64,000 bases of DNA from UBA6054 sp963975575. Its GTDB lineage: Bacteria; Planctomycetota; Phycisphaerae; Phycisphaerales; UBA1924. The stretch is taken from NCBI GenBank assembly GCA_963975575.1, contig CAXBHL010000004.1:1-64000 (forward strand), in the 5' to 3' direction. A program made the translations under genes and the position numbers. The notes under the pieces are model-generated. The model searched no databases. It had not been told where the DNA came from and was given only the letters and a program-made list of their open reading frames with translations. Position 1 is the stretch's first letter, and each line of letters starts with the position of its first letter. Below are positions 20,241-30,825 of this stretch, piece by piece.

Positions 20241-20307
20241 CCGGATCCTCGATCCGGGAGGGCCGCGGGAGCGAACAGTCCCGGGAGGAACGGTGTTCCT
20301 CTGTTCG
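20241..20307 (+). ncRNA. Structured 5' leader of clpC
   Basis: The 327-base gap before clpC (20040-20366) holds no gene. It contains a perfect 7-bp hairpin CCGGATC-CTC-GATCCGG (20241-20257) and then a composite stem. In the latter, AGGAAC-GGT-GTTCCT (20286-20300) is stacked on CGAACAG/CTGTTCG (20272-20278 with 20301-20307), leaving a 7-base bulge. This may be a regulatory leader RNA. The class is not recognised. Confidence 0.35.
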
Positions 20308-20366
20308 GGGAATCGGCAGGAGACCCCGGGTTGCGTCGGGCGGACACTCGCCCGAGGGAGACAGGT

Positions 20367-22916
<2,550 letters not shown>

Positions 22917-22942
22917 CCGGGCCTCGCCACCACGAACCCCCC

Positions 22943-22971
22943 ACGCCCGCGTCACCGACGCGGGCGTTTTT
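22943..22971 (+). terminator. Rho-independent terminator of clpC
   Basis: ACGCCCGCGTC pairs perfectly with GACGCGGGCGT around ACC, followed by T5. It starts 26 bases after the clpC stop. Confidence 0.85.
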
Positions 22972-23011
22972 CATGCCCGATCGAACCCCTATCGAACCCG
23001 GTCGGACCCGG

Positions 23012-23599
23012 TCAGGAGCCGGCGCGGTTTCGGTACAGGCTCGGGTCGACCGCGCCCGCCATGGCGTCGGTGTCCAGCCCGCCCCCGAGGAACGCGTCGA
23101 TGCCGGCGATCAGCGGCGCGGGATCGGCGACCAGGCCCGCGTAGGGCACGTCGAGCACGCGGAACGCGGGGCGTCCGGCCAGCCAGCGGGCGACGCCGGC
23201 GAGTTGGCCGGCGTACACCGCGCCCAGGCGTTCGGGCGTCAGCGCCCCGCCCGGCTTGCCCGATCGCTCGAGCATCACCCGCTGCGAGCGGACCACCTCG
23301 CCGATGTCGCGCCGCATGAACAGCACGCGGCAGGGCACGTCGTCGGGCAGTTCGGTGAGCAGCATGTGGATGATCTTGACGCTGCGCCCGCGGGCGTCGG
23401 CGAACCACGACCGGTCGGACCGGAGCTGCTTGACCGCCTCGAACTCGAAGTACCCGCGGGGGTTGTCGTCGTCGGGCGCGCGGTGATGGTCGGTCAGCGG
23501 GGGGATGCCGCCGGCGGCGACGAGCTGCATGGCCAGGCTGGTGCCCGAGCGGGGCAGGCCGGAGACGACCGTCACGAAATCGCGGGAGACGCCCGTCAC
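23012..23599 (-). CDS. Sulfotransferase family protein
   Basis: A 195-aa PAPS-dependent sulfotransferase-type protein. The phosphosulfate-binding loop VVSGLPRSGTSL lies at residues 11-22, and the 3'-phosphate-binding region is RRDIGEVVRSQRVML. The start must be GTG at 23599, because the next ATG (MQLVAAGG) would remove the PAPS loop. GTGA overlaps the stop of the upstream phosphatase-TPR gene by four bases, so the two are translationally coupled. It is smaller than many planctomycete sulfotransferases, which often carry TPRs on the same chain; here the TPRs are on the neighbouring protein. The acceptor is unknown. Confidence 0.85.
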   Translation of the reverse strand: MTGVSRDFVTVVSGLPRSGTSLAMQLVAAGGIPPLTDHHRAPDDDNPRGYFEFEAVKQLRSDRSWFADARGRSVKIIHMLLTELPDDVPCRVLFMRRDIGEVVRSQRVMLERSGKPGGALTPERLGAVYAGQLAGVARWLAGRPAFRVLDVPYAGLVADPAPLIAGIDAFLGGGLDTDAMAGAVDPSLYRNRAGS

Positions 23600-25686
23600 G
23601 GGGCGGCTCCCGGCACACCCGCGTGGGCGGCCCAGGCGCGCGGGCCGCGGGCGTCCTGGCGTTCGGCGATCGCACGCCGCTCGGGATCGGGCGCCCGTGC
23701 GGCCAGGATCTCGTCGGCCGCTCGGTCGCTCGCGTCCGCCCCGCCGGCGTCGCCGGCGAGCCTGAGCAGCCCCGCGAGGAAGCGGTGCGCTTCGACGCGC
23801 CCGGGCTGCAACGCGGCGGCCGCCCGGAACGAGGCCACGGCGTGCTCGTGCTCGCCCAGCCAGGCGAGCGCCACGCCGAGGCGGTGGTGCGCCTCGGCGA
23901 AGTCCGGGTCCAGATCCACCGCGTCCAGGCACATCTCGGCGCCCGGCTCGAACCGACCCCGGGCGGTCTCGACGCGGGCCAGCCCCACCATCGCCCGCGT
24001 GTCCTTGGGATCGGCGCGGAGCGCGCGTTGGTAGAGACGCTCGGCGTCGTCCCAGCGTTCGAGCAGCACGCACAGATCGCCCAGCCCGCCCGCGTCGGCG
24101 GGTTCGGGCCGTACGGTCTTCGGCCCGAGCAGCTCCCACGCGTCGGTTGCCCGCCCGCACAAGGTCAGGGCGTTGATGAGCATCGAGCGGATCTCGGCGT
24201 GCTCGGGGTGGTTGGTCATCACGGGCTCGAGCACCGCCGCGGCCTCGCCGGGACGCAGATCCGCCAGCAGGCTCTGGCCCAGGTACACCGCGTACCGCGG
24301 CTCGGAGGGTGTCTCTGCGACCAGCGGGCCGAGTACCGCGGCCGCGCGGGCCGCGTGGCCGCGCGAGGCGAGTGATACGCCGAGGTTGAACCGCGACTCG
24401 CGACGCACGAGCCCGATGCGGGCCTGGGCGTCCTCTGGAAGGGCCGCCATGTAGCCGAGGTCGATGAGCTGGTTGATCGCGTCCTGGGCCTCGAAGGGGT
24501 CCTGGCGCAGGTCCTCCGGGTGCAGGCCGGCGTCGCCCGGCGCGTCGTCCCAGCTCGGGATGCGCGCGGGCGGCTCGTCCGTGAGCGCTTCCGCGAGGAC
24601 GCGCCCGTCCATGTCCTGGCCCGCGGGCAGTCCGAGCAGGGCGAGAGCTGTGGGCGCGATGTCGAGCAGCGTCGGGCGGTGGATCGTCGCGTCAGGGCGC
24701 ACGCCGGGGCCCTTCATGACGAGCACGCCGTGCTCGCGGTGCCACATCGCCTCGGCGGCGGCGCGGTCCTCGTTGCTCATGCCCTCGGTGACGGGGCGGC
24801 GGTCCCCGCTGTGGAAGCCGTGGTCGGAGAGCAGCATGACCGTGGCGTCCGGCCCCGCGGCTTCGAGCATCTCGCCGAGCATGGCGTCGTGCAGGGCGTA
24901 GACGCCGTGCATGACGCCGCAGTACGTCTCGAAGTCCGCCCTGGACACGTGGCCCATCCTCGGCGGGTGGAACTGCATGAAGTGATGCCCGACGGTGTCG
25001 ATGGCCTCGTGGAAGACCATGGCGCAGTCCCAGTCGGGCGCGTGCCGCATGGAAGCGAGCGCGGCGGCGTGCACCGAGCGGCACTGCGCGATGAGTTTCG
25101 CCAGCGTCCGCACGCGCGGGTTGTCCCGCCCCGCCTTGGCCGGTCGCGGCACGAGGCGCTCGAGCAGCCGGTCCGGGAGTTCAGCGGGGTGCACGCGGGC
25201 CTGGGCGATCGCGTCCGCCAGTTCGGGCGGGTGCACCGACCCGGGCAGCAGCGGCCAGGGCGACTTCGCGTCGGCCGGCTGCCCTTCCAGGAACAGGTTC
25301 GACACGACCGTCCCCCTGATCGGCTCGGCAGGGTGCGAGGCGTACCACGACACCGCGCCCGTGCGCAGACCCGCCTGGGTGAGGATGTTCCAGATCGCCT
25401 TGGTCCGCCGGGTGGTGCACGACGAGACTCGGAGCGACTGCGCCTGCGCGTCGGGCTCGACGAAGTTGAGGACGCCGTGCTTGTCGGCGGTCTTGCCCGT
25501 CGCAACGCTGGTCCAGAGCATGGGGGAGAGCCTGGGCTCGAGCGTGCCCAGTTCGGCGTGGCTGCCCCCCGCCATGAGCGCGCAGAGGTTGGGCATTCCG
25601 CCGCGGTCGATCAGGCGGCGGATGACGATCCAGTCGGCGGCGTCCCAGCCGAGGATGAACAGTCGTTTGGCGGGGCGGTTGTTCAT
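23596..25686 (-). CDS. Alkaline phosphatase-superfamily protein with TPR repeats
   Basis: A 696-aa protein joining a type I phosphodiesterase/nucleotide pyrophosphatase-like domain (about 1-400) to a C-terminal TPR array (about 440-660). Metal and nucleophile motifs are visible: FILGWDAADW (first Asp), MLWTSVATGKTADKHG (nucleophile Thr), AIDTVGHHF and LLSDHGFHSG. The TPR part includes WDDAERLYQRALRADPKD and FAEAHHRLGVALAWLGEHEHAVASF. No signal peptide is evident, so it is probably cytoplasmic. The ATG at 25686 was chosen because the conserved phosphatase strand follows within ten residues; an upstream in-frame start at 25749 is possible. The overlap with the sulfotransferase suggests a joint role in modifying a glycan or other acceptor. 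Confidence 0.82.
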   Translation of the reverse strand: MNNRPAKRLFILGWDAADWIVIRRLIDRGGMPNLCALMAGGSHAELGTLEPRLSPMLWTSVATGKTADKHGVLNFVEPDAQAQSLRVSSCTTRRTKAIWNILTQAGLRTGAVSWYASHPAEPIRGTVVSNLFLEGQPADAKSPWPLLPGSVHPPELADAIAQARVHPAELPDRLLERLVPRPAKAGRDNPRVRTLAKLIAQCRSVHAAALASMRHAPDWDCAMVFHEAIDTVGHHFMQFHPPRMGHVSRADFETYCGVMHGVYALHDAMLGEMLEAAGPDATVMLLSDHGFHSGDRRPVTEGMSNEDRAAAEAMWHREHGVLVMKGPGVRPDATIHRPTLLDIAPTALALLGLPAGQDMDGRVLAEALTDEPPARIPSWDDAPGDAGLHPEDLRQDPFEAQDAINQLIDLGYMAALPEDAQARIGLVRRESRFNLGVSLASRGHAARAAAVLGPLVAETPSEPRYAVYLGQSLLADLRPGEAAAVLEPVMTNHPEHAEIRSMLINALTLCGRATDAWELLGPKTVRPEPADAGGLGDLCVLLERWDDAERLYQRALRADPKDTRAMVGLARVETARGRFEPGAEMCLDAVDLDPDFAEAHHRLGVALAWLGEHEHAVASFRAAAALQPGRVEAHRFLAGLLRLAGDAGGADASDRAADEILAARAPDPERRAIAERQDARGPRAWAAHAGVPGAAP

Positions 25687-25785
25687 GGGGGGCGTCAAAA
25701 GAACATGGGCGGCCGCTTGGCCGCCCATGCTACGAGCTTTGTGGATCACGCGTTCCGGCGAGCCGGGACGGGCGATTCCGTGCGA

Positions 25786-26421
25786 TCAGGCGCGACGGCG
25801 ACGGGCGGCGACGAGGCCGCCCATGCCGAGCAGGGCCATCGCGGCGGGCGCGGGGACCGCGCCGGCACCAATGGAGCCGCCGGCGACGTCCTCGTAGGCG
25901 TACTCGACCAGGCTGCGGCTGGTGACGGTGGCGCCGAAGGAGATGCGGGCCCAGCCGTAGTGGATGGCGTTGCCGTTGGCCTCGTTGACGAAGCGGAAGC
26001 CGACCAGGTTCTGGTCGCTGTTGAGGTTCCACTGCGAGTTGTTGCCGCTGGTGCCGCTGCCGTAGAGCAGGCCGGCGCCGATGGACGCGCCGGGGGCCAT
26101 GTTGGAAGCCCAGCCGGTGGAGGTCAGCACGTAGGTGCCGCCGGGGCCGCTGGCGTTGAACAGGCCGAAGCCGGTGGATGACCAGAAGTTGACGTCCCAA
26201 CCGGGGACGGTCGAGCCGGGGCCGTTGCCGGGCTCGTTGATCGCGCCGGTGACCACGTTGAGGTACAGGCCGTTGGTGGTCGCGGCGATGGTCTGGTTGA
26301 CGATCCCGCTGTGGACGATGGCCGCGTTGGCGGACGAGACGGGGCCGCTCACGGCCACGGCGGCGGTGACGGCGGCGGCGGAGGCCGCGTACTTGTTGAG
26401 GCGGTTCTTGAGGCTGTTCAT
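25786..26421 (-). CDS. Exported PEP-CTERM protein
   Basis: A 211-aa secreted protein. The long signal peptide (MNSLKNRLNKYAASAAAVTAAVAVSG, cut near SANA) is followed by a Gly/Asn/Ser-rich beta-type domain (FRFVNEANGNAIHYGWARISF) and the PEP-CTERM-like tail AVPAPAAMALLGMGGLVAARRRRA. It is thus a predicted exosortase substrate; no exosortase is in view. The ATG at 26421 has AGAGGAAA upstream. A 12-bp palindrome TCTCTCGAGAGA (26434-26445) lies next to that Shine-Dalgarno and could fold over it. Function unknown. Confidence 0.85.
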   Translation of the reverse strand: MNSLKNRLNKYAASAAAVTAAVAVSGPVSSANAAIVHSGIVNQTIAATTNGLYLNVVTGAINEPGNGPGSTVPGWDVNFWSSTGFGLFNASGPGGTYVLTSTGWASNMAPGASIGAGLLYGSGTSGNNSQWNLNSDQNLVGFRFVNEANGNAIHYGWARISFGATVTSRSLVEYAYEDVAGGSIGAGAVPAPAAMALLGMGGLVAARRRRA

Positions 26422-26751
26422 CTTGCTCTTTCCTCTCTCGAGAGAAACCCACGAGCGTCGACCGTCCCGAGTGACAATCGGGTTCGGTTCCCCGCCGGGA
26501 TCCGCGCGGATCCTGTGGCGGGAATCGCTCACGGGGCAGATCTTACTGCGTGCATTTGACCAAACGCAACAGAATTCGCCCCACGCCAGTTTTTGGGGTA
26601 TGGCCATCCCGGGCACACCGCCAAAACCGCCCGAATTGGGGCTCACGTTCGCTCAGGATAATGGTTATAGGACTCTTTTGGTTCGTTCCTTGTTTGTTTG
26701 GGCTGCCTGCTTTTGGGGCGGCGCGCGGAGCACCGCGGATACCATCGGCCC
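26422..26751. other. Divergent intergenic region with candidate promoters, no gene
   Basis: This 330-base region separates the PEP-CTERM gene from the ABC permease. For the leftward gene, TTGCGT (minus strand, 26569-26564) and TAAGAT (26545-26540) have an 18-base spacer and give a ~110-base leader. For the rightward gene, GATAAT at 26657-26662 is a good -10 candidate without a clear -35. The stretch 26550-26710 is notably richer in A/T than its surroundings. No ORF with coding character is seen. Confidence 0.4.
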
Positions 26752-28611
26752 ATGCCCGTCTTCCTCCGATGGCTGCTGCGGCTCGGCCCGACCAACCCGA
26801 TCGCGGTCCGCCTGGTCCAGAACGCCTCGCGCCGTTCCAAGCACAACCTGGTGCGTTCGACCTATCTCGCGGTGCTGATCCTGGTGCTGCTGTGGTCCGT
26901 GCTGGGCAACACGCAGGGCGGGCAGGTCAGTTACCGCGAGCTGGCGTCCTCGGGCGCGACGAGCTTCGCGTGGGTGGCGTACCTGCAGGTGTTCCTGATC
27001 TGCGTGCTCAGCCCGGTGTTCATGGCCGGTGCGATCGCGCAAGAAGCCAACCCGAAGACATGGGACATCCTGCTGACCACGCCCTTGTCCAAGCTCGAGA
27101 TCGTGCTGGGCAACCTGCTGGGGCGGCTGTGGTTCGTGCTGGCGTTGCTGTTCGCGTCGCTGCCGCTGTTCGCGCTGACGCAGTTCTTCGGCGGGGTGCC
27201 GGGGCGGTCGATCCTGGCGAGTTACCTGGTGGCCGCGGGCGCTGCGCTGCTGGTGGGGGCGATCGCGATCGCGCTCTCCGTGTCGCGCCTGGTCGGGCAG
27301 CGGGCGGTCTTTGCCTTCTATGTGTGCGTGGTGACGTACCTGGCGACCACCATCGCCATCGACGCGTGGCTGCGCTCGCGGGGGATGGGCGCGGGGTCGG
27401 GCGGCAGCGGGGTGACGTGGATGACCGCGGCCAACCCCTTCCTGGCGCTGCGGGCCCTGCTCAGCCCCACTACCTACCCCGTGGCCGAGGCGGGCACCTT
27501 CACCGGGCTCAAGGCGCTGGCCTTCGAGACGCCCGTGCGCGCCTGGACCTGGGGCACGGTGCTGATCAGCGGGGCCCTTGTGCTCGCCAGCACGCTGACG
27601 GTGCGGGCCGGCGGGCTGCGCCAGATCACCTCGACCGCCAGCGGCGTGCCGTGGTACCGCAAAATGATGGGCCTGGGCGCCAAGGGGGCCGAGCACCGCC
27701 CGCCCCGCTCGGTGTGGGCCAACCCGATCGCCTGGCGAGAGGCCGCGGCCCGCAACGCGACCTTCGGGCGGATCCTGGCGCGGTGGTCGTTCATCGCGCT
27801 GGGGCTGATCACGGGCGTGGCGATCGTGGTGCTGTTCCACACGAACACGCTGAACACGGCGGACTTTCGCTTCGTGATCCGCTCGGTGGTGTTCACGGAG
27901 GTGTTCGTGATCGCGCTGGTGGCGGTGAACATGGCGGCCACGGCGGTCAGCCGCGAGCGCGAGGACGGCACGCTGGACCTGATCCTGACCACGCCGGTCA
28001 CGCCGGCGATGTACCTTTCGGGCAAGCTGCGTGGCCTGATCGCCTACCTGCTGCCGCTGATCGCGGTGCCGGTGTTCACGATCGGCATCGCGGGTCTGTA
28101 CGCGTTCTTCTTCAACGACATCCGCACGAACGGGACCACGGTGACCGAGGGCATGGGCCAGACGACGATCACGGTGCCGGCGGTGCTGCCCGAGGCGGGC
28201 CTGCTGGCGGCGCTGGTGCTGGTGCCGTTCACCGCGTTCTGCGTGATGGTCGGGCTGCAGTGGTCGCTCAAGAGCAGGGGCACGCTGGGTTCGGTGGTGG
28301 GCACGGTGGGCGTGGTGGGCGTGATCAGCGGCATCGTGGGTTTGTGCGGCTGGGCGGCGGGGGCGGACCTGCCGGTGGTGGGCCCGGCGGTGGCCGCGAT
28401 CTCGCCGGCGAGCCTGCTGGATGCGCTGATCGGCCCGGCGGACCGGATGAACCAGACGATCAACGACTCTGGCCTGACCGCGGCCCGCGTGTCGCTGGCG
28501 ATCGGCGCGGCGATCAGCGCGGCGGTCTACATCGCGATCGTGTACGCGGTGCACTCGGCGATGGTGCGGGGATTCGATTTCACGGTGCGGAAGCTGGCGG
28601 GGACGCGGTAA
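26752..28611 (+). CDS. ABC-2 type transporter permease, duplicated
   Basis: A 619-aa polytopic membrane protein with at least a dozen hydrophobic segments. Two related halves are visible: each has a cytoplasmic coupling segment of the form W/L-D-I/L-L-L-T-T-P (KTWDILLTTPLSKLEIVLGNLLGR near residue 100, DGTLDLILTTPVTPAMYLSGKLRG near residue 405). These are characteristic of ABC-2/GldF-like export permeases, so this looks like two permease units fused head to tail. No ATP-binding subunit is adjacent, so the ATPase must be encoded elsewhere. Substrate unknown. The ATG at 26752 is the first before the PVFLRWLLRLGP start. The REP-RAYT unit follows 5 bases after the stop. Confidence 0.8.
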   Translation: MPVFLRWLLRLGPTNPIAVRLVQNASRRSKHNLVRSTYLAVLILVLLWSVLGNTQGGQVSYRELASSGATSFAWVAYLQVFLICVLSPVFMAGAIAQEANPKTWDILLTTPLSKLEIVLGNLLGRLWFVLALLFASLPLFALTQFFGGVPGRSILASYLVAAGAALLVGAIAIALSVSRLVGQRAVFAFYVCVVTYLATTIAIDAWLRSRGMGAGSGGSGVTWMTAANPFLALRALLSPTTYPVAEAGTFTGLKALAFETPVRAWTWGTVLISGALVLASTLTVRAGGLRQITSTASGVPWYRKMMGLGAKGAEHRPPRSVWANPIAWREAAARNATFGRILARWSFIALGLITGVAIVVLFHTNTLNTADFRFVIRSVVFTEVFVIALVAVNMAATAVSREREDGTLDLILTTPVTPAMYLSGKLRGLIAYLLPLIAVPVFTIGIAGLYAFFFNDIRTNGTTVTEGMGQTTITVPAVLPEAGLLAALVLVPFTAFCVMVGLQWSLKSRGTLGSVVGTVGVVGVISGIVGLCGWAAGADLPVVGPAVAAISPASLLDALIGPADRMNQTINDSGLTAARVSLAIGAAISAAVYIAIVYAVHSAMVRGFDFTVRKLAGTR

Positions 28612-28615
28612 CAAG

Positions 28616-28646
28616 AGTGAGCCGCGGGCTTCAGCCCGCGCGGTCG
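28616..28646 (+). repeat. Left REP sequence
   Basis: This 31-base sequence contains the palindrome CGCGGGCT-TC-AGCCCGCG (28623-28640) flanked by AGTGAGC and CGGTCG. It is identical, in inverse orientation, to 29213-29243. Confidence 0.85.
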
Positions 28647-28656
28647 CCCAAGAACG

Positions 28657-29187
28657 ATGACCGTACATCTGCTCACATGGACGACCTACGGCTCGTGGCT
28701 GCCCGGCGACGAACGAGGATTTGTGTCGCGTGTGCCAGCACGCGGTGGCACGAGAACGCTCCCCAATGAGTTCAACACACCCCGTCCCAGCGGCGGAAAA
28801 TCGCTTGACGCGAGCGCGCGACAGCGGATGAAGGGGGAATCTGTCATACTCACCCGCGAGCAGGCCCTTTGTGTGGCCCGTGCCTTCGACGAATCCGCCG
28901 GACGGCACAACATCCGGCTGCTGATCGGTGCGGTTATGAACACCCATGTCCATCTCGTCACCGAGTGCGACACGCCGGTCGGCTCGGAGCAACTGAGGCT
29001 CTTCAAGGGCGGTAGCTCTAGGGAACTGACGCGCATCTTCGGATCGCCGTTGGGACGATGGTGGACCAAGAGCGGTTCGGTCAAGCCGAAGTTTGATGAT
29101 GCCGAGAAGCGGGTCGCGGTGGACTATGTCGGCAAGCATCTGGCGATCGCGTGGTGCGGAGAGATGCAGCCCGGATGCGCGGATTGA
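28657..29187 (+). CDS. REP-associated tyrosine transposase (RAYT, TnpA-REP)
   Basis: A 176-aa Y1/HUH transposase of the REP-associated class. The HUH motif is NTHVHLV (H97, H99) and the likely catalytic Tyr is Y157 in AVDYVGKHLA. The N-terminus HLLTWTTYGSWLPGDERG is typical of RAYTs. It is smaller than ordinary IS200/IS605 transposases plus ends but a usual RAYT length. These proteins cut single-stranded REP hairpins and are thought to spread REPs rather than themselves. The ATG at 28657 lies ten bases inside the left REP. It appears intact. Confidence 0.85.
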   Translation: MTVHLLTWTTYGSWLPGDERGFVSRVPARGGTRTLPNEFNTPRPSGGKSLDASARQRMKGESVILTREQALCVARAFDESAGRHNIRLLIGAVMNTHVHLVTECDTPVGSEQLRLFKGGSSRELTRIFGSPLGRWWTKSGSVKPKFDDAEKRVAVDYVGKHLAIAWCGEMQPGCAD

Positions 29188-29212
29188 TCGATGAGTGCTG
29201 TTGAATCTTGCA

Positions 29213-29243
29213 CGACCGCGCGGGCTGAAGCCCGCGGCTCACT
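29213..29243 (-). repeat. Right REP sequence (inverted copy)
   Basis: A perfect inverted copy of 28616-28646, 25 bases after the RAYT stop and 6 bases before the end of rpoN. It could form a transcription-stopping hairpin for rpoN. Confidence 0.85.
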
Positions 29244-29249
29244 TTTGGG

Positions 29250-30788
29250 TTAGAACTGCTTGCGCATCCGCGCGGTCGGGATGCCGAGTTGGTCGCGGTA
29301 CTTGGCCACCGTTCGCCGAGCGATGTCGATACCCTTTTCATTCAGGATCTTGACCATCGCCTCGTCGCTGAGCGGCTTGGCCTTGTCCTCGTTCTCGATG
29401 AGTTCCTCGATGCTGGCCCGCACGGAGTTGGCGCTGACGTCCTCGCCGGATTCGGTGGCCAGGCCGCCGGAGAAGAAACTCCGCAGCGGGACCACGCCGC
29501 GGGGGGTCATCAGGTATTTCTCGCTGACGGCCCGCGACACGGTGGCCACGTGGATGCCCAGCCGGTCGGCGATGGTCTTCATCGGCAGGGGCTTGAGGGC
29601 CTCGGGACCGAAGTCGAAGAAATCGCGCTGCTCGTCGATCACGGCGTTGATCACGCGGAGCAGCGTGCGCCGGCGTTGCTCGACCGCGTCGATCAGCCAG
29701 GTGGCGTTGGAGAGGTTCTTGCGCAGGAACTCGCGGTCGCGCTTGTCGGTGGCGCGGTCCTTGGCCAGGCGTTCGTACTCGGCGCTCACGCGGACGTTGG
29801 GCAGGCGGCCGTCGTTGAGGTAGGCGAAGTAGCGGTCGTTCTCCTCGTCGTACTCGACGGTGGCGTCGGGGTAGATCGCGTGGGGCGTGTCGTCGGAGAG
29901 GCCGCGGGCGGGGGCCAGGCTGAGGCGCCGGAGCTGCTCGATGCCGGCGTTGATCTCCTCGAGCGTCAGGCCGGAGCGGGTGGCGATCTTGGGCAGCCGG
30001 TTCTTCATCAGGTCGTCGAAGAACTCGGCGACGAGGCGCCGGGCCGAGCCGAGGGCCTCGAGATCAACCATCGGCGCGTCGGGGTCCTCCATCGCGCGGT
30101 CGGCCAGCGTGTCGATCTGGATCAGCAGGCACTCGCGCGCGTCGCGGGCGGCCACCCCGGCGGGCTCGAGCATCAGCTGCACGGCCTGCAGGGCCAGCTC
30201 CCAGTCGGTGTCGCTGGGGCCGATCTCCCGCACGATCCGCGGCTCGCGCTGGGCGATCTCGTCGAACGTTGCCCGCAGGTAGCCGTCCTCGTCCAGCTGG
30301 TTGATGACGGCGGTGCCCAGCGCGCGGACGCGGTCGGGCACATCACAGAGCGACCACTGTGCGAGCATCTGATCGCCCAGCGACCCGGTGCGGGCGGGGG
30401 CCTGGGACATGGCGTCCATCTTGGCGTCGCGGTCGCCGCTGTCGCGGGCGCGGGTGCGGACCTCGTCGTAGTCGCGGCTGCGGGTCTCGAACGCGTTCTC
30501 GGCGGCGTCGGGGTGGGTGGCGGCGAAGTCGTCCAGGCGTTCGAACTCGCCCGCGGAATCCGGCCCGACCTCGAGCGCGCCGTCCCGGGACGCGGCGTCC
30601 TCACGCTCGATCGGGCCGTCGGCCTCGAACTCGGTCAGTTCGAGGATGGGGTTGGACTCGAGCTCCTGCTCGATGCGCTCGCGCAGCTCGGCGAGGGGCA
30701 TCTGCAGGATCTCCATGGACTGGATCATCCGGGGCGCCAGCTTCATGTGCTGGCCGAGCTTCATGTGCTGTGAGTGCTCGAAACGCAT
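29250..30788 (-). CDS. rpoN: RNA polymerase sigma-54 factor
   Basis: A 512-aa alternative sigma factor that recognises -24/-12 promoters and needs AAA+ activators. Region I is the Gln/Leu-rich start (LGQHMKLAPRMIQSMEILQMPLAEL), and an acidic region II follows (about 50-115). The core-binding region has LGDQMLAQWSL, and the DNA-binding part contains an HTH (MKTIADRLGIHVATVSRAVSEKY). The C-terminal RpoN box ARRTVAKYR is intact. The ATG at 30788 has no clear Shine-Dalgarno. It lies 37 bases downstream of recR on the same strand, a likely shared transcript. No sigma-54 activator gene is in the window. Confidence 0.96.
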   Translation of the reverse strand: MRFEHSQHMKLGQHMKLAPRMIQSMEILQMPLAELRERIEQELESNPILELTEFEADGPIEREDAASRDGALEVGPDSAGEFERLDDFAATHPDAAENAFETRSRDYDEVRTRARDSGDRDAKMDAMSQAPARTGSLGDQMLAQWSLCDVPDRVRALGTAVINQLDEDGYLRATFDEIAQREPRIVREIGPSDTDWELALQAVQLMLEPAGVAARDARECLLIQIDTLADRAMEDPDAPMVDLEALGSARRLVAEFFDDLMKNRLPKIATRSGLTLEEINAGIEQLRRLSLAPARGLSDDTPHAIYPDATVEYDEENDRYFAYLNDGRLPNVRVSAEYERLAKDRATDKRDREFLRKNLSNATWLIDAVEQRRRTLLRVINAVIDEQRDFFDFGPEALKPLPMKTIADRLGIHVATVSRAVSEKYLMTPRGVVPLRSFFSGGLATESGEDVSANSVRASIEELIENEDKAKPLSDEAMVKILNEKGIDIARRTVAKYRDQLGIPTARMRKQF

Positions 30789-30825
30789 GGGAGACAGCCC
30801 GGATCGGCCCGAAGCCCCTTTCGGT

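Larger units (their letters stand above)
28616..29243 (+). mobile_element. REP-RAYT unit (628 bp)
   Basis: A RAYT transposase gene is bracketed by two identical 31-bp sequences in inverted orientation, each with an internal palindrome. This is the arrangement described for REP-associated tyrosine transposases and their REP/BIME repeats. It sits between the ends of the ABC permease gene and rpoN, so the repeats may also act as terminators for both. Confidence 0.8.
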
